Source: Bradyrhizobium sp. CCGB12 (GTDB lineage Bacteria; Pseudomonadota; Alphaproteobacteria; Rhizobiales; Xanthobacteraceae). From it: 64,000 nt of DNA. The position numbers and the translations under genes are program-made. Shown one piece after another: positions 42,874 through 51,655 of the stretch. The stretch is from assembly GCF_024199845.1 (NCBI RefSeq), contig NZ_JANADO010000001.1, forward strand, positions 1,054,001-1,118,000. Direction: 5' to 3'. The notes under the pieces are model-generated. The model was not told where the DNA came from. It made no database searches and was given only the letters and a program-made list of their open reading frames with translations. The stretch's first letter is position 1, and each line of letters begins with the position of its first letter.

Positions 42874-43719
42874 TCACCCCTTCAGTCTCTCTGCATGCCA
42901 ATGCAGATGATCGCCCATGAAGGTCGAGATGAAATAATAGCTGTGGTCATAGCCCGCCTGCCGCCGCAGCGTCAGCGGGATGCTCGCCTTGGTGCAGGCG
43001 GATTCAAGCAACTCCGGCTTGAGCTGCTCCTTCAGGAAGTTGTCGGCCTCGCCGACGTCGACCAGGAAGCCGGAGAATTTCGCGCCGTCCTCGATCAGCG
43101 CCACCGTGTCGTGGCTGCGCCAGGCGTCCTTGTTCGGTCCGAGATAGCCGGTCAGCGCCTTGATGCCCCAGGGCACGAGCGAGGGTGCCACGATCGGCGC
43201 GAACGCGCTTGCCGCGCGAAAACGGTGCGGATTGCGCAGCGCGACCGTCAGCGCGCCGTGGCCGCCCATGGAATGGCCCATCACCGATTGCCGCTTGGCA
43301 TCGACCGGGAAGTTCTCCGCGACCAGCTTCGGCAGCTCGTCGGTGACATAGCTCCACATGCGATAGTTGCGCGCAAACGGCTCTTGCGTGGCGTCGACAT
43401 AGAAGCCGGCTCCCAGGCCGAAATCGTAGGCGTTGTTGGCGTCGCCCGGCACGTCGGGCCCGCGCGGCGAGGTGTCGGGCGCGACGAAGATCAGGCCGAG
43501 CTCGGCGCAAGCCTTGCGGAATTCGCCCTTCTCGGTGACGTTGGCATGCGTGCAGGTGAGTCCGGAGAGGTACCAGACCACGGGCAGCTTGGCGCCGTCC
43601 GCATGCGGCGGAACATAGACCGAGAACACCATATCGGTTCCGGTCGCATGGCTGGCATGGCGATAGACGCCCTGCACGCCGCCATGGGATTTATTCGTCG
43701 AGACAGTCTGGATCGTCAT
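42874..43719 (-). CDS. fghA: S-formylglutathione hydrolase
   Basis: A 281-residue alpha/beta hydrolase that splits S-formylglutathione into formate and glutathione, the last step of the pathway begun by gfa and frmA at 11.2-13.0 kb. Esterase D hallmarks are LSGLTCTHANVTEKG near the oxyanion hole, the nucleophile elbow GHSMGGHG and the catalytic His in AGYDHSYYFI. Length is typical. It stands alone, 69 bases downstream of the point where the response regulator gene ends, on the same strand. Its presence completes formaldehyde oxidation to formate within the window. Confidence 0.96.
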   Translation of the reverse strand: MTIQTVSTNKSHGGVQGVYRHASHATGTDMVFSVYVPPHADGAKLPVVWYLSGLTCTHANVTEKGEFRKACAELGLIFVAPDTSPRGPDVPGDANNAYDFGLGAGFYVDATQEPFARNYRMWSYVTDELPKLVAENFPVDAKRQSVMGHSMGGHGALTVALRNPHRFRAASAFAPIVAPSLVPWGIKALTGYLGPNKDAWRSHDTVALIEDGAKFSGFLVDVGEADNFLKEQLKPELLESACTKASIPLTLRRQAGYDHSYYFISTFMGDHLHWHAERLKG

Positions 43720-43788
43720 GCCTTAGAGCTCCGTGGCATCTCACCGCACCAACATGCAACGCTTGTGTGACCGAAATTTGTGGCGTCG

Positions 43789-44409
43789 TCAGGCGACGCC
43801 GCTGTCGATCGCCAGCCGCACCAGCTCGACCGAGGTCTTCACCCCGAGCTTCTGGCGCATGATCGAGGAGGTGTTGGCCACCGTCTTGTAGGACGATTGG
43901 ACCAGCCAGGCGATCTCGGACAGGCTCTTTCCGGCGCTGAGCAGCCGCAGGATCTCCATCTCGCGCGCGTTCAGCTTCGACAGCGGACTTTGCGCCAGCG
44001 CAGGTCCGGCAAAGGCGATGCTGCGCGCGATCGCGCTCGGCAGGTAGGTGCCCCCGCCGCCGACGGCGCGGATCGCCTCGACGAGGTCGTCGGGGTCGCC
44101 GGTCTTGGAGACGTAGCCCTTGGCGCCGCATTCGATGGCGCGCGCAGCGAAGGCGGGGTCGTCGTTCATGCTGAACATGATGATGCGGGCCTCGGGCGCG
44201 CGCTCGAGGATGCGGCGGGCGAGCTCGAAGCCGGAGACGGTCGGCAGGTTGATGTCGATGATGCAGAGGTCGGGGCGTTCGACGATGAAGACGCACTCGC
44301 CGTCCTCGGCGTCGGCGGCCTCCAAAATCTCGATCTCGCCCTCGTCGGCCAGCACGGCACGGCAGCCGGAAGCCACGATGGGATGATCGTCGACGATCAG
44401 AATGCGCAT
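43789..44409 (-). CDS. NarL/LuxR-type response regulator
   Basis: A 206-residue regulator. The receiver domain (MRILIVDDHP start) has the acidic pair D7-D8, the phosphorylated D52 in CIIDINLP and K in YVSKTGD. The C-terminal LuxR-type HTH is seen in LSKLNAREMEILRLLSAGKSLSEIAWLVQSSYKTVANTSSIMRQKLG. The start at 44409 gives the usual receiver N-terminus. It is divergent from a histidine kinase gene by 195 bases, and the two form a pair like FlhSR or MoxYX of Paracoccus, which control methanol and formaldehyde oxidation genes (family knowledge). Control of the local genes is inference. Confidence 0.88.
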   Translation of the reverse strand: MRILIVDDHPIVASGCRAVLADEGEIEILEAADAEDGECVFIVERPDLCIIDINLPTVSGFELARRILERAPEARIIMFSMNDDPAFAARAIECGAKGYVSKTGDPDDLVEAIRAVGGGGTYLPSAIARSIAFAGPALAQSPLSKLNAREMEILRLLSAGKSLSEIAWLVQSSYKTVANTSSIMRQKLGVKTSVELVRLAIDSGVA

Positions 44410-44604
44410 AGGCGTTCCTCGCGACAGAGCCGGCCTGTTTGGTGCCGAATGAGGCCGACCTGGCAAGACGCGCGCGTCTCGTGCCGCCTCATGCAACCCG
44501 GCCGGGATTGCTGTACGCTTCCGATTAGATATCCGCCGCTTCGCCTCTGTCAACGTCATCGGGCAGGCGCGGGCAAAACCTTCGCGGGGGCACGAGCGAT
44601 ACCA

Positions 44605-45960
44605 ATGTGGCAAAATCTATCCTTGCGCGGGCGCATCAACCTTCTGCTGGCGCTGCTGCTGGCACTGGGGCTCGCCGTCAATATCGGCCGCCAGGTCGCG
44701 GAGGCGGGGCCGCGCGTGCAGGCCGAGGACCAGAGCGTAATCCGGCTTGCGCGCGAGTTCATCGAGATGATTGTGGCGGACCTGAACGAGGCGCCCGACC
44801 CGGATGCAAAGCTGAACCAGATCGCGCGCGATCTCAGCCGCCTGCGGCATGTCAGCATCACGCTGCGTGACGCCGGCGGCCGTTCGCTGACGCCGCCCCG
44901 AACCGGTGCCGATGACGGCACGCGGCCGCCGGCCTGGTTCGTCGGCCTGGTTCATCCGGAGCAGACCGCCGTCAGCGTGCCCGTCTCGATCCATGGCAAG
45001 CCCGGCTCGCTCGTGATCACTGCGCATCCCGATGACGAGATTGCCGAGATCTGGGACGCCATCGTGACCCAGCTCGAGGTCGGCTCGGTCATCGCGGTCG
45101 TGCTGTTCCTGGTGATGATGAATGTGGTCGGCCGGGCGCTGGCGCCACTCCAGTCCCTGTCCGAGACGATGGCCAAGATCGAGGGCGGGCATTATGACGC
45201 GCGGGTCACGCCGGGCGGTGCGCCCGAGCTCGCCGCGATCTGCGGCAAGCTCAATCATCTCGCGGCAGTGCTCGGCGAGGCGGTCGAGGACAAGCGGCGT
45301 CTTGCCGAGCGCGCGGTGTCGCTCCAGGATGTCGAGCGCAAGGAGATCGCGCGCGAGCTGCATGACGAGTTCGGGCCGTATCTGTTCTCGCTGCGCGCCC
45401 ACGCCAGCGCGCTGGCGAAGCTGGCAGACGGACGCGCGCCGAGTGCGGAGGCCGTCCGAAAGCACGGCAGCGCCCTGCTGGAGCAGATCAACGCGCTGCA
45501 GCAGTTCACCCGCCGCGTGCTGGAGCGGCTGCGGCCTGTCGGTCTTGCCGAGCTTGGCCTGCGCCAGGCGCTGGAATCGCTGTCGCGGCTGTGGCGGGAG
45601 TCGCATCCCGAGGTCGCGATCGAGACCTCGATCTCGCCCGCGCTGGGCGCGACCGGCGAGACCGCCGACCTCACCATCTACCGCATCGTCCAAGAGGCGC
45701 TCACCAACGTATTCCGCCACGCCGGTGCGACCTCGGTCAACGTCGTCATCGAGCCGGCGGGGCAGCAGGGGCGCGACGGCCGCTTCTGCGCCCGGGTGCG
45801 GGTCAGCGACAATGGCCGCGGCATGGAGCCGGGCCAGAAGCTCGGCTTCGGCCTCGTCGGCATGCGTGAGCGGATTCTGGCGCTGGGCGGCACCCTCAAT
45901 GTCGTCTCCGGCGAGGGCGGCTTGACCGTCGAGGCGCTGGTTCCGACGGCGGCGGCCTGA
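44605..45960 (+). CDS. NarX-type sensor histidine kinase
   Basis: A 451-residue membrane kinase: TM1 about residues 10-27, a periplasmic sensor of about 130 residues, TM2 about 159-176, HAMP-like linker, HisKA_3 dimerisation region with H253 in RKEIARELHDEFGPYLF, and an ATPase domain with ALTNVFRHA (N box) and DNGRGM...GFGLVGMRER (G boxes). The ATG at 44605 opens straight into TM1. It is divergent from its probable partner regulator and followed by the TonB-dependent receptor gene. The signal may be an alcohol, formaldehyde or metal; no ligand can be assigned. Confidence 0.9.
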   Translation: MWQNLSLRGRINLLLALLLALGLAVNIGRQVAEAGPRVQAEDQSVIRLAREFIEMIVADLNEAPDPDAKLNQIARDLSRLRHVSITLRDAGGRSLTPPRTGADDGTRPPAWFVGLVHPEQTAVSVPVSIHGKPGSLVITAHPDDEIAEIWDAIVTQLEVGSVIAVVLFLVMMNVVGRALAPLQSLSETMAKIEGGHYDARVTPGGAPELAAICGKLNHLAAVLGEAVEDKRRLAERAVSLQDVERKEIARELHDEFGPYLFSLRAHASALAKLADGRAPSAEAVRKHGSALLEQINALQQFTRRVLERLRPVGLAELGLRQALESLSRLWRESHPEVAIETSISPALGATGETADLTIYRIVQEALTNVFRHAGATSVNVVIEPAGQQGRDGRFCARVRVSDNGRGMEPGQKLGFGLVGMRERILALGGTLNVVSGEGGLTVEALVPTAAA

Positions 45961-45974
45961 CCGTACCTGAGATC

Positions 45975-46010
45975 ATCGGGAAAAATTCCCGATTTTGTCG
46001 GGAAAACGGG
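45975..46010 (+). promoter_or_regulatory. tandem overlapping dyads upstream of the TonB receptor gene
   Basis: The half-site TCGGGAA and its complement alternate three times: ATCGGGA (45975-45981), TTCCCGA (45986-45992) and TCGGGAA (45998-46004). CGGGAAAA is thus directly repeated 23 bases apart (45977-45984 and 46000-46007), about two helical turns. They lie 115-150 bases before the receptor ATG. They suit an operator, and the kinase gene end is too close for a strong terminator without T run. Confidence 0.55.
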
Positions 46011-46124
46011 TGCGGATATCGCCCGATCTTTTGTGGCTGGCGCATGCATTGCGGCCGAATACACTCGTCTCGACCGAACGGCGAAAATCACAACAGCCGG
46101 TGGTTGCGGATGGGGAGGGCGGGG

Positions 46125-48596
46125 ATGGGCAAGGCTTTTCGGTTCAAGCGTCGTTTGTTGATGGCCTCGGTGTCGACGGGGCTGGTGTCGGGCTTGGTCT
46201 TTGCGAGCCCGGCGGTAGCCGCGCCGGACGAGGAGACCAACGTCCAGAACCTGCCGCCGGTCGAGGTCGCCGCGCCACCGCCGGCGACCCGGCGCGCGGC
46301 GCCATCGCGACCGGTCGCGCGCATAGGCGCGCCGGGATCCGCCGCTCCGAAGACACGCCTTTACGTCTACCCGACCTCGCCGGGCACTGGCAGGGGTCTC
46401 GATGTCGACAAGGTCCCTTCGGCGATCAACGCGGTCGATGCCACCCAGATCAAGCGCACCAACTCGCTGAACATCACCGATGCGCTGCGCGACAACATCC
46501 CCGGCGTCAGCATCAGTGAAGTCACGGGCAATCCGTTCTTGCCGGATGTCGAATTCCGCGGCTTCGTCGCCTCGCCAGTGGTGGGTACGCCGCAAGGCCT
46601 CGCCGTGTACCAGAACGGCGTCCGCATCAACGAGGCCTTCTCGGACGCGGTCAACTGGGACCTGATCCCGACCGCTGCGATCAGGTCGGTGACGCTGGTG
46701 ACCAACAATCCAGCCTTCGGCCTCAACGCGCTGGGCGGCGCCCTCAACCTGCAAATGAAGGACGGCTTCAACTATCAGGGGGCGGAGATCGATGTCATGG
46801 GCGGCTCGTTCGGCCGCATCCAGGGCTCGGCGCAATGGGGCAAGCAGGTCGACAAGAACTACGCCGTCTATGGCGCGCTCGAAGGCCTGCACGACAACGG
46901 CTTCCGTAACTTCGCGCAATCCGACGTGCGGCGCTTCTACGGCGATGTCGGCTACAAGGGCGGAGACAGCGAATTCCACGCCAATATGGGCGTCGCCAAG
47001 AACGATTTCGGGGCCAGTGCCACCGTTCCTGCCGAACTGCTCGATAAATACTGGGGTGCGACCTACACCACACCGCAGACCACTTCCAACCGCGTCGCCT
47101 ATCTCAACCTGACCGGCAAGGTCGATGCGACGCCGACCTGGACGTTCGAAGGCAACGCCCATGTGCGCAGGTTCGAGCAGAAGATCGTCGATGGCAATCC
47201 GACCGACGTGCAGGAATGCGCCATAGCCGGGCTCTTGTGCTTCGGCGACGATACGACGCCGGCCAATGGCACCAATGGTGCCCAGCTTGCCAATCCGTTC
47301 CCGACGGGGACCATCCTGGGCGAAATCGACCGAAGCTTCATACGTTCGACCACGTTCGGCGTGTCGGGCCAGGCGACCAACACCGACCAACTGTTCGGCC
47401 ATGACAACCGCTTCGTGATGGGCGCAACCTATGACGCCAGCGTCACGCGCTACAACGCCACCGCCGAGATCGGCTCGATGGGAGAGAACTACGTCGTCAA
47501 CGGCAGCGGCATCTTCCTGGGGCCAAGCGGTTCGGTCGACACCGGCTTCATCGGCCCCGTCTCGCTGCGGACCGTCAATCAATATAACGGCCTCTACGCG
47601 ACGGATACGTTCAACGTCACGGACGCCTTCGCCATCACGGGCGGCGGCCGCTTCAACGCGGCGCGGATCTCGCTGGAAGATCAGCTCGGGTCCGATCTCA
47701 ACGGCGATCACACCTTCATGCGTTTCAATCCGATCATCGGCGGCACTTACAAGATCACACCGGAGTTGACTGCCTATGCCGGCTACTCCGAGGCCAACCG
47801 CGTGCCGACGCCGCTCGAGCTCGGCTGCTCCGATCCGGCCCGTCCCTGTCTCATCGCGGCGTTTCTCGTCTCCGACCCGCCGCTGAAGCAGGTCGTCTCC
47901 AAGACCGTGGAGGCTGGCTTCCGCGGAACCAAGGAGCTGAACATCGGCACGCTCGGATGGAAGCTCGGCGGCTTTCGCGCCACCAATTATGACGACATCC
48001 TTGCGATACCCGTCGTCGGACGGACCGGCTTCGGCTATTTCTCCAACGTCGGCCGGACGCGCCGGCAAGGCCTTGAGGCCGAGGTCAACATCAAGTCGCC
48101 CACACTTCAGTTCCAGGCGAGCTACGCCTTCGTCGACGCGCGCTTCCTCGATCCGCTGCAACTCGGCTCGGAAAGCCCGTTCGCCGATCCCGCCACCGAG
48201 ACCATCCAGGTCTTGCCCGGCAACCAGATCCCTGCGATCCCACGTCATCGCGTCAAGGTCGGCATCGACTACGCTGTGACCGATGTCTGGAAAGTCGGCG
48301 GCAACGCGCTGTTCGTCTCTAGCCAGTATCTCGTCGGCGACGAGTCCAATCAGTTTTCGAAGCTGCCGTCCTATACGGTCTTCAATCTCCACACCTCCTA
48401 TCAGGTGACGAAGAACTTCCAGCTCTACGGCCGCGTCGACAACGTCTTGGACAAGCGCTACGTGACCTACGGCCAGTTCTTCGATCGCGAAGCCTTGCCC
48501 AACTTCACCAATGGCGGCGCAGAATTCAACGACCCGCGCTCGCTCAGCCCGGCGCGGCCAAGGGCGTTTTATGCGGGGATGCGGATGACGTTCTGA
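46125..48596 (+). CDS. lutH: TonB-dependent outer-membrane receptor, candidate lanthanide/lanthanophore receptor
   Basis: An 823-residue protein with signal peptide (GLVFASPAVA, cleavage near residue 33), a Pro/Ala-rich linker, a plug domain (VPSAINAVDATQIKRTNSLNITDALRDNIPGVSI, with PDVEFRGF and GGALNLQMK) and a C-terminal beta barrel ending in the Phe of GMRMTF, as outer-membrane proteins do. The ATG at 46125 is preceded by GGGAGGGCGGGG. Its place beside the lut-like ABC genes and kinase suggests it takes up a lanthanide complex, as LutH does in Methylorubrum. The ligand is inferred; an iron-siderophore receptor is the alternative. Confidence 0.78.
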   Translation: MGKAFRFKRRLLMASVSTGLVSGLVFASPAVAAPDEETNVQNLPPVEVAAPPPATRRAAPSRPVARIGAPGSAAPKTRLYVYPTSPGTGRGLDVDKVPSAINAVDATQIKRTNSLNITDALRDNIPGVSISEVTGNPFLPDVEFRGFVASPVVGTPQGLAVYQNGVRINEAFSDAVNWDLIPTAAIRSVTLVTNNPAFGLNALGGALNLQMKDGFNYQGAEIDVMGGSFGRIQGSAQWGKQVDKNYAVYGALEGLHDNGFRNFAQSDVRRFYGDVGYKGGDSEFHANMGVAKNDFGASATVPAELLDKYWGATYTTPQTTSNRVAYLNLTGKVDATPTWTFEGNAHVRRFEQKIVDGNPTDVQECAIAGLLCFGDDTTPANGTNGAQLANPFPTGTILGEIDRSFIRSTTFGVSGQATNTDQLFGHDNRFVMGATYDASVTRYNATAEIGSMGENYVVNGSGIFLGPSGSVDTGFIGPVSLRTVNQYNGLYATDTFNVTDAFAITGGGRFNAARISLEDQLGSDLNGDHTFMRFNPIIGGTYKITPELTAYAGYSEANRVPTPLELGCSDPARPCLIAAFLVSDPPLKQVVSKTVEAGFRGTKELNIGTLGWKLGGFRATNYDDILAIPVVGRTGFGYFSNVGRTRRQGLEAEVNIKSPTLQFQASYAFVDARFLDPLQLGSESPFADPATETIQVLPGNQIPAIPRHRVKVGIDYAVTDVWKVGGNALFVSSQYLVGDESNQFSKLPSYTVFNLHTSYQVTKNFQLYGRVDNVLDKRYVTYGQFFDREALPNFTNGGAEFNDPRSLSPARPRAFYAGMRMTF

Positions 48597-48632
48597 GAAT
48601 GGTGCGATTGCGCTACGGATATTTCGCCGGGC

Positions 48633-48700
48633 GCGCCCCTTCTTCCTTGTGGCAGGGAGTGGCACAGGCGGCCTTCGGCCGGCATCCGGGTACAGGCGGA
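48633..48700. repeat. decayed copy of the CTCTCCC-type intergenic repeat
   Basis: CCTTCTTCCTTGTGGCAGGGAGTGGCACAGGCGGCCTTCGGCCGGC matches, with changes, the 7300-7360 element. No gene is visible between the receptor gene and 48814. Confidence 0.5.
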
Positions 48701-48813
48701 GGAATATCGCCGTTGCATCAGCCGCCAGGAGGAAGTGCCAAGCTCCCCAGCCTGATAACGGAGAGGGGACAAACTAAATCGGACGCGTTCGGATATCAGT
48801 GCTAGACACGGTA

Positions 48814-49026
48814 ATGATGAAATTCCTCATTGTCGCGCTGGTCACCATAGGTCCGGCCCTCGCTCAAGTCGGTTCCCCTCAAAAGCCGCCCCTGACCGAT
48901 CGCGAACAGGTCAAGGCTGACCGCGCGAAAGCGGCCGAGGCCGATAAGAGCGCACCGGCAACGCGACCTTGGGATCGCGACGCGGACGGAAAACGCCCCT
49001 GGGATCAAAAGCCCTCGAAGCCCTAA
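48814..49026 (+). CDS. small secreted hypothetical protein
   Basis: A 70-residue product with signal peptide (MMKFLIVALVTIGPALAQ, about 17 residues) and a charged mature part with PPLTDREQVKADRAKAAEADKS and the repeated-like RPWDRDADGKRPWDQK. There is no clear ribosome site; the second ATG at 48817 is equally good. The short W-D-containing C-terminus looks conserved, but no domain is known. Confidence 0.55.
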   Translation: MMKFLIVALVTIGPALAQVGSPQKPPLTDREQVKADRAKAAEADKSAPATRPWDRDADGKRPWDQKPSKP

Positions 49027-49203
49027 CCCGGAGAACAAGCCTCCAATGCCGCCTGTTCATCCCAAGACACAGGCATAGACAGGGCTTTTCGCGTGCTTTT
49101 GAGGGCCGATTCCGATGATGCGGCTCTGAGCGTGCGCCAATTCCAAAATGGCCATGGCTATCGGTAGGAACGGTTCGGAAGATCGCCTGTTGGTCTTCTG
49201 CCG

Positions 49204-49580
49204 ATGGGCGAGCTGATACGGTGGCGCAAACCGGGTGAGCCCAATGAGAAAACGCTCTACCCTTGCTCCAGCTGTGAGCTTTCGGCCTTCACCGTCAGTG
49301 CTGAAGGCGATCAAGGCGTGGATAGCTCATCAGAACGACAGACCTTCCTTGTCCGAGGCGATAAGCCGCCTCGTCGAGCTGGGTCTTGCGTCGTGCGACC
49401 GTCGTAGTCGGCAGAAGCTGCGCGCGCGAGATGGCTGGCGACACGATCGATTGCATGGGCAACCCGGCCACGACCGAAGACGTCCGGGGTACTCGCAAGC
49501 AGGATCTGCTCAACGGACCCGAGGAGTTCAACCGGTTGCGTATCGATCGGCCCAGCGCAACGACTAGGCCCAAGTCATGA
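49204..49580 (+). pseudogene. frame-disrupted ribbon-helix-helix-like protein
   Basis: Three consecutive protein-like pieces lie in three different frames: RWRKPGEPNEKTLY (from 49204), then LAPAVSFRPSPSVLKAIKAW...SEAISRLVELGL (frame of 49235), then REMAGDTIDCMGNPATTEDVRGTRKQDLLNGPEEF (to the stop at 49580). Read together they make one protein of about 120 residues with a DNA-binding-like helix region. Two indels, near 49258 and 49410-49425, break it. Sequencing error is an alternative explanation. Confidence 0.65.
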
Positions 49581-49640
49581 CGTCAGCAGCGAGAGGCTGC
49601 TGAGGCCAGACACGTCACCCGAGACGAAGGAGGACGAACC

Positions 49641-49826
49641 ATGAAACAGCAATCCAACTCGCGGGCCGCCAAGGAGGCCCACGATCTGTTCAAGCCGATC
49701 GCGAAAAAACCACCGAGCGACTACGAGCAAGCGCAGCAGACCTTCCACGCAAATCGGGAACGTCTGAAAGCCGAAAGGTTGGCGAGGGAGGCCGAGCGCC
49801 GCGACCGTCCCGACAGGACACCTTAG
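49641..49826 (+). CDS. small charged hypothetical protein
   Basis: A 61-residue soluble protein rich in Lys, Arg, Glu and Ala, with a helical pattern (RERLKAERLAREAERRDR). A strong GAAGGAGGACGAACC leader precedes the ATG. No domain was recognised. It is one of several small Bradyrhizobium-style genes packed in this stretch. Confidence 0.65.
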   Translation: MKQQSNSRAAKEAHDLFKPIAKKPPSDYEQAQQTFHANRERLKAERLAREAERRDRPDRTP

Positions 49827-49827
49827 G

Positions 49828-50047
49828 TGCCGCATTTCTATTTTGACATCTGGGACGGCGAGGCGCTCGTCGTCGACGAAGACTGGATTTGACCAGTCAA
49901 CGGGCCGCGGAGATCGAGGCCGCGCTGTCGCTTGCCGACATCGCCAGGCAGCTCGAGCCGCTCGCGAGCAGCGACGGCTTGGCCATCGAAGTTCGGAATG
50001 AACGCGGCCCGGTCTTGAGAGCGACATTCGTTCGCGAGCCTGTTTGA
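49828..50047 (+). pseudogene. DUF6894-like small protein gene with a frameshift
   Basis: From a GTG at 49828 the frame reads VPHFYFDIWDGEALVVDEDW and stops at 49888-49890. In the next frame the protein continues LTSQRAAEIEAALSLADIARQLEPLASS, then GLAIEVRNERGPVLRATF to a stop at 50045-50047. The two halves are the normal start and end of the PxFYFDxxDG family of small rhizobial proteins (72-80 residues). A one-base change near 49885-49890 separates them. Confidence 0.65.
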
Positions 50048-50087
50048 CCGGCCAACTGAAATCGCCAAAATTGCTCAGTCGGTGTGA

Positions 50088-50309
50088 CTAGAGCATCGAA
50101 AGCACGACAATTCCGTCCTCGAGCTCCCCCGAAGCGAGGCGCGCCCGCGCAATGCGCTCGAACTCCGTTCGATGCTTCTGGAGATAGCTGAAGGCCTGCT
50201 TCTGTGTGTTGAATGTCGTGGCAAGCCGGCACATCTGCCGATTTGCGCCGGACGCGAGAAAGAAGGTGATGGTTCCGTGGTCTGGCTTGAGTCTAGGCAC
50301 GACCTGCAC
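50088..50309 (-). CDS. small hypothetical protein
   Basis: A 73-residue protein starting MQVVPRLKPDHGTITFFLAS and containing ANRQMCRLATTFNTQKQAFSYLQKHRTEFERIARA. The composition is balanced, with a beta then helix pattern. It resembles small conserved rhizobial proteins from memory, without a known role. Confidence 0.6.
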   Translation of the reverse strand: MQVVPRLKPDHGTITFFLASGANRQMCRLATTFNTQKQAFSYLQKHRTEFERIARARLASGELEDGIVVLSML

Positions 50310-50359
50310 TCTTTGGCATGTGATCGGTCCTTTTTGAATTCGGGCAGCGTTGAAGAAGA

Positions 50360-50602
50360 CTACCGCGCCGGTTTCTTGGAGCGCTTCCTGGGCGTCGGCG
50401 CCGGCAACGCTATTCGATCAGCTTCATCGGCCGCTTCCTTGGCCTCGCGCGCCTCGCGGAGCCGCGCCATGTTCTTGCGAACCTCGATGGCCTGCCTTTC
50501 GACGTCTGCCAATGCTTGCGCTCCCTCTTCAGCGGCCAGGCGCTTGCGATCAGAACGTGCGATGGCTTCGAGTGATGGCTCTGCCGATTTCTTGGCGTTC
50601 AC
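50360..50602 (-). CDS. small charged helical hypothetical protein
   Basis: An 80-residue protein rich in Ala, Glu, Lys and Arg, predicted to be one long helix (RKRLAAEEGAQALADVERQAIEVRKNMARLREAREAKEAADEAD), with a basic C-terminal tail PTPRKRSKKPAR. No domain was recognised; it may be a nucleic-acid or protein-binding peptide. Confidence 0.6.
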   Translation of the reverse strand: MNAKKSAEPSLEAIARSDRKRLAAEEGAQALADVERQAIEVRKNMARLREAREAKEAADEADRIALPAPTPRKRSKKPAR

Positions 50603-50698
50603 AGCTCACCGCCTCCACGACGGACAAAACCCGCTCAATCCGAAGATCGAGCGGGCAGGGGGACCGTTTCAGTACATCCGTGAAACGGTGCCACGATA

Positions 50699-50908
50699 TC
50701 AAGCCAGCGAGAGGTTCTCGGCGCTGACTTTGCCTCGCATCTTGTCGGTCTTGATCTCGAAATTGACCTTTTGGCCCTCTGCGAGACCCGCCAGACCAGC
50801 ACGTTCGACAGCGCTGATGTGAACGAACACATCGTTGCCGCCGTCGCTCGGCTGAATGAAACCGAAGCCCTTTTGGCCGTTGAACCACTTCACAGTACCT
50901 GTCGTCAT
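50699..50908 (-). CDS. cspA: cold shock protein (CspA family)
   Basis: A 69-residue single-stranded nucleic-acid-binding protein. RNP1 is KGFGFIQP and RNP2 is DVFVHISAV, with [10 protein letters not shown] at the start. A GGAGAAGAAG leader precedes the ATG at 50908. It probably has a long 5' leader, as usual for csp genes; the gap of 439 bases to bS21 would contain it. Confidence 0.95.
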   Translation of the reverse strand: MTTGTVKWFNGQKGFGFIQPSDGGNDVFVHISAVERAGLAGLAEGQKVNFEIKTDKMRGKVSAENLSLA

Positions 50909-51347
50909 CTTCTTCTCCAAAGCGCGCGAGCGCATACCGCGCAACAATCACGCGGTCGTCTTCAACTTCGTCGATGTCTCTGGAAAAGGAGCCCGCGGGC
51001 GCATTCAACAAGGCACAGCGGCTAATCGAACGAGCTCAATATACATCACTTTCACGATTTTGCAAGGAGAGAGGCCAATTTGCTTCTGCGCGGCAGTTCT
51101 CGTGTTCCGATCGAGGCGCTTCGCGCGCCCTCTGTCGGCCTGAAGCAAGACGTTATCGATTGACAGCGCTGCACGAGAGTGGTCACGTTGATACCACCAA
51201 GCTGCATCGCCGTGACAAAGCAGATCGGCTCGTCCGCAGCTGCGGCGAATGTCGCCGCCACTGTCTTCAAAAATCGCAATGAAGCTCCTGCGCAATTGGC
51301 TGCCAGCAGGACGTGTCGCATTCGCAGCCCCCAGCGAGGTGGATCAA
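50909..51347. other. gap between cspA and rpsU
   Basis: No gene is supported in this 439-base stretch. It holds the leftward cspA promoter and leader and the rightward rpsU promoter. Open frames on both strands lack RBS and recognisable sequence. Confidence 0.5.
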
Positions 51348-51623
51348 TTGCACGTACTTGTCAGAGACAACAATGTTGAGCAGGCACTCCGTGTGCTCAA
51401 GAAGAAGATGCAGCGCGAGGGCGTCTTCCGGGAAATGAAGCAGCGGCGTTCCTACGAAAAGCCGTCCGAGAGAAAGACCCGCGAGAAATCCGAGGCTATT
51501 CGCCGGGCTCGCAAGCTCGCCCGGAAGCAGGCGATCCGGGAAGGACTGCTGCCTGCGCCGCCGAAAAAGAAACCGTTTGAGCGCAAGCCTCCGTTGCCGG
51601 AGATCAAGGCACGGGCGGAATAG
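51348..51623 (+). CDS. rpsU: 30S ribosomal protein bS21
   Basis: A 91-residue protein with the bS21 core [58 protein letters not shown] and a basic proline-rich tail. It takes part in translation initiation on the 30S subunit. The TTG at 51348 is chosen since the usual start is M-x-VLVRDN and GAGGTGGA lies five bases before it; a GTG at 51339 or ATG at 51279 is possible. It is probably one of two or more S21 copies in such a genome. Confidence 0.85.
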   Translation: MHVLVRDNNVEQALRVLKKKMQREGVFREMKQRRSYEKPSERKTREKSEAIRRARKLARKQAIREGLLPAPPKKKPFERKPPLPEIKARAE

Positions 51624-51655
51624 AGAGCGCCGTCATTGAGGTGCATGCCGTCGAG

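Noticed and set aside
45678..48665. Minus-strand open frame of 995 codons
   Set aside because: It lies opposite the TonB receptor and the kinase end and has the composition of an antisense shadow; the plus-strand receptor has clear plug and barrel features.
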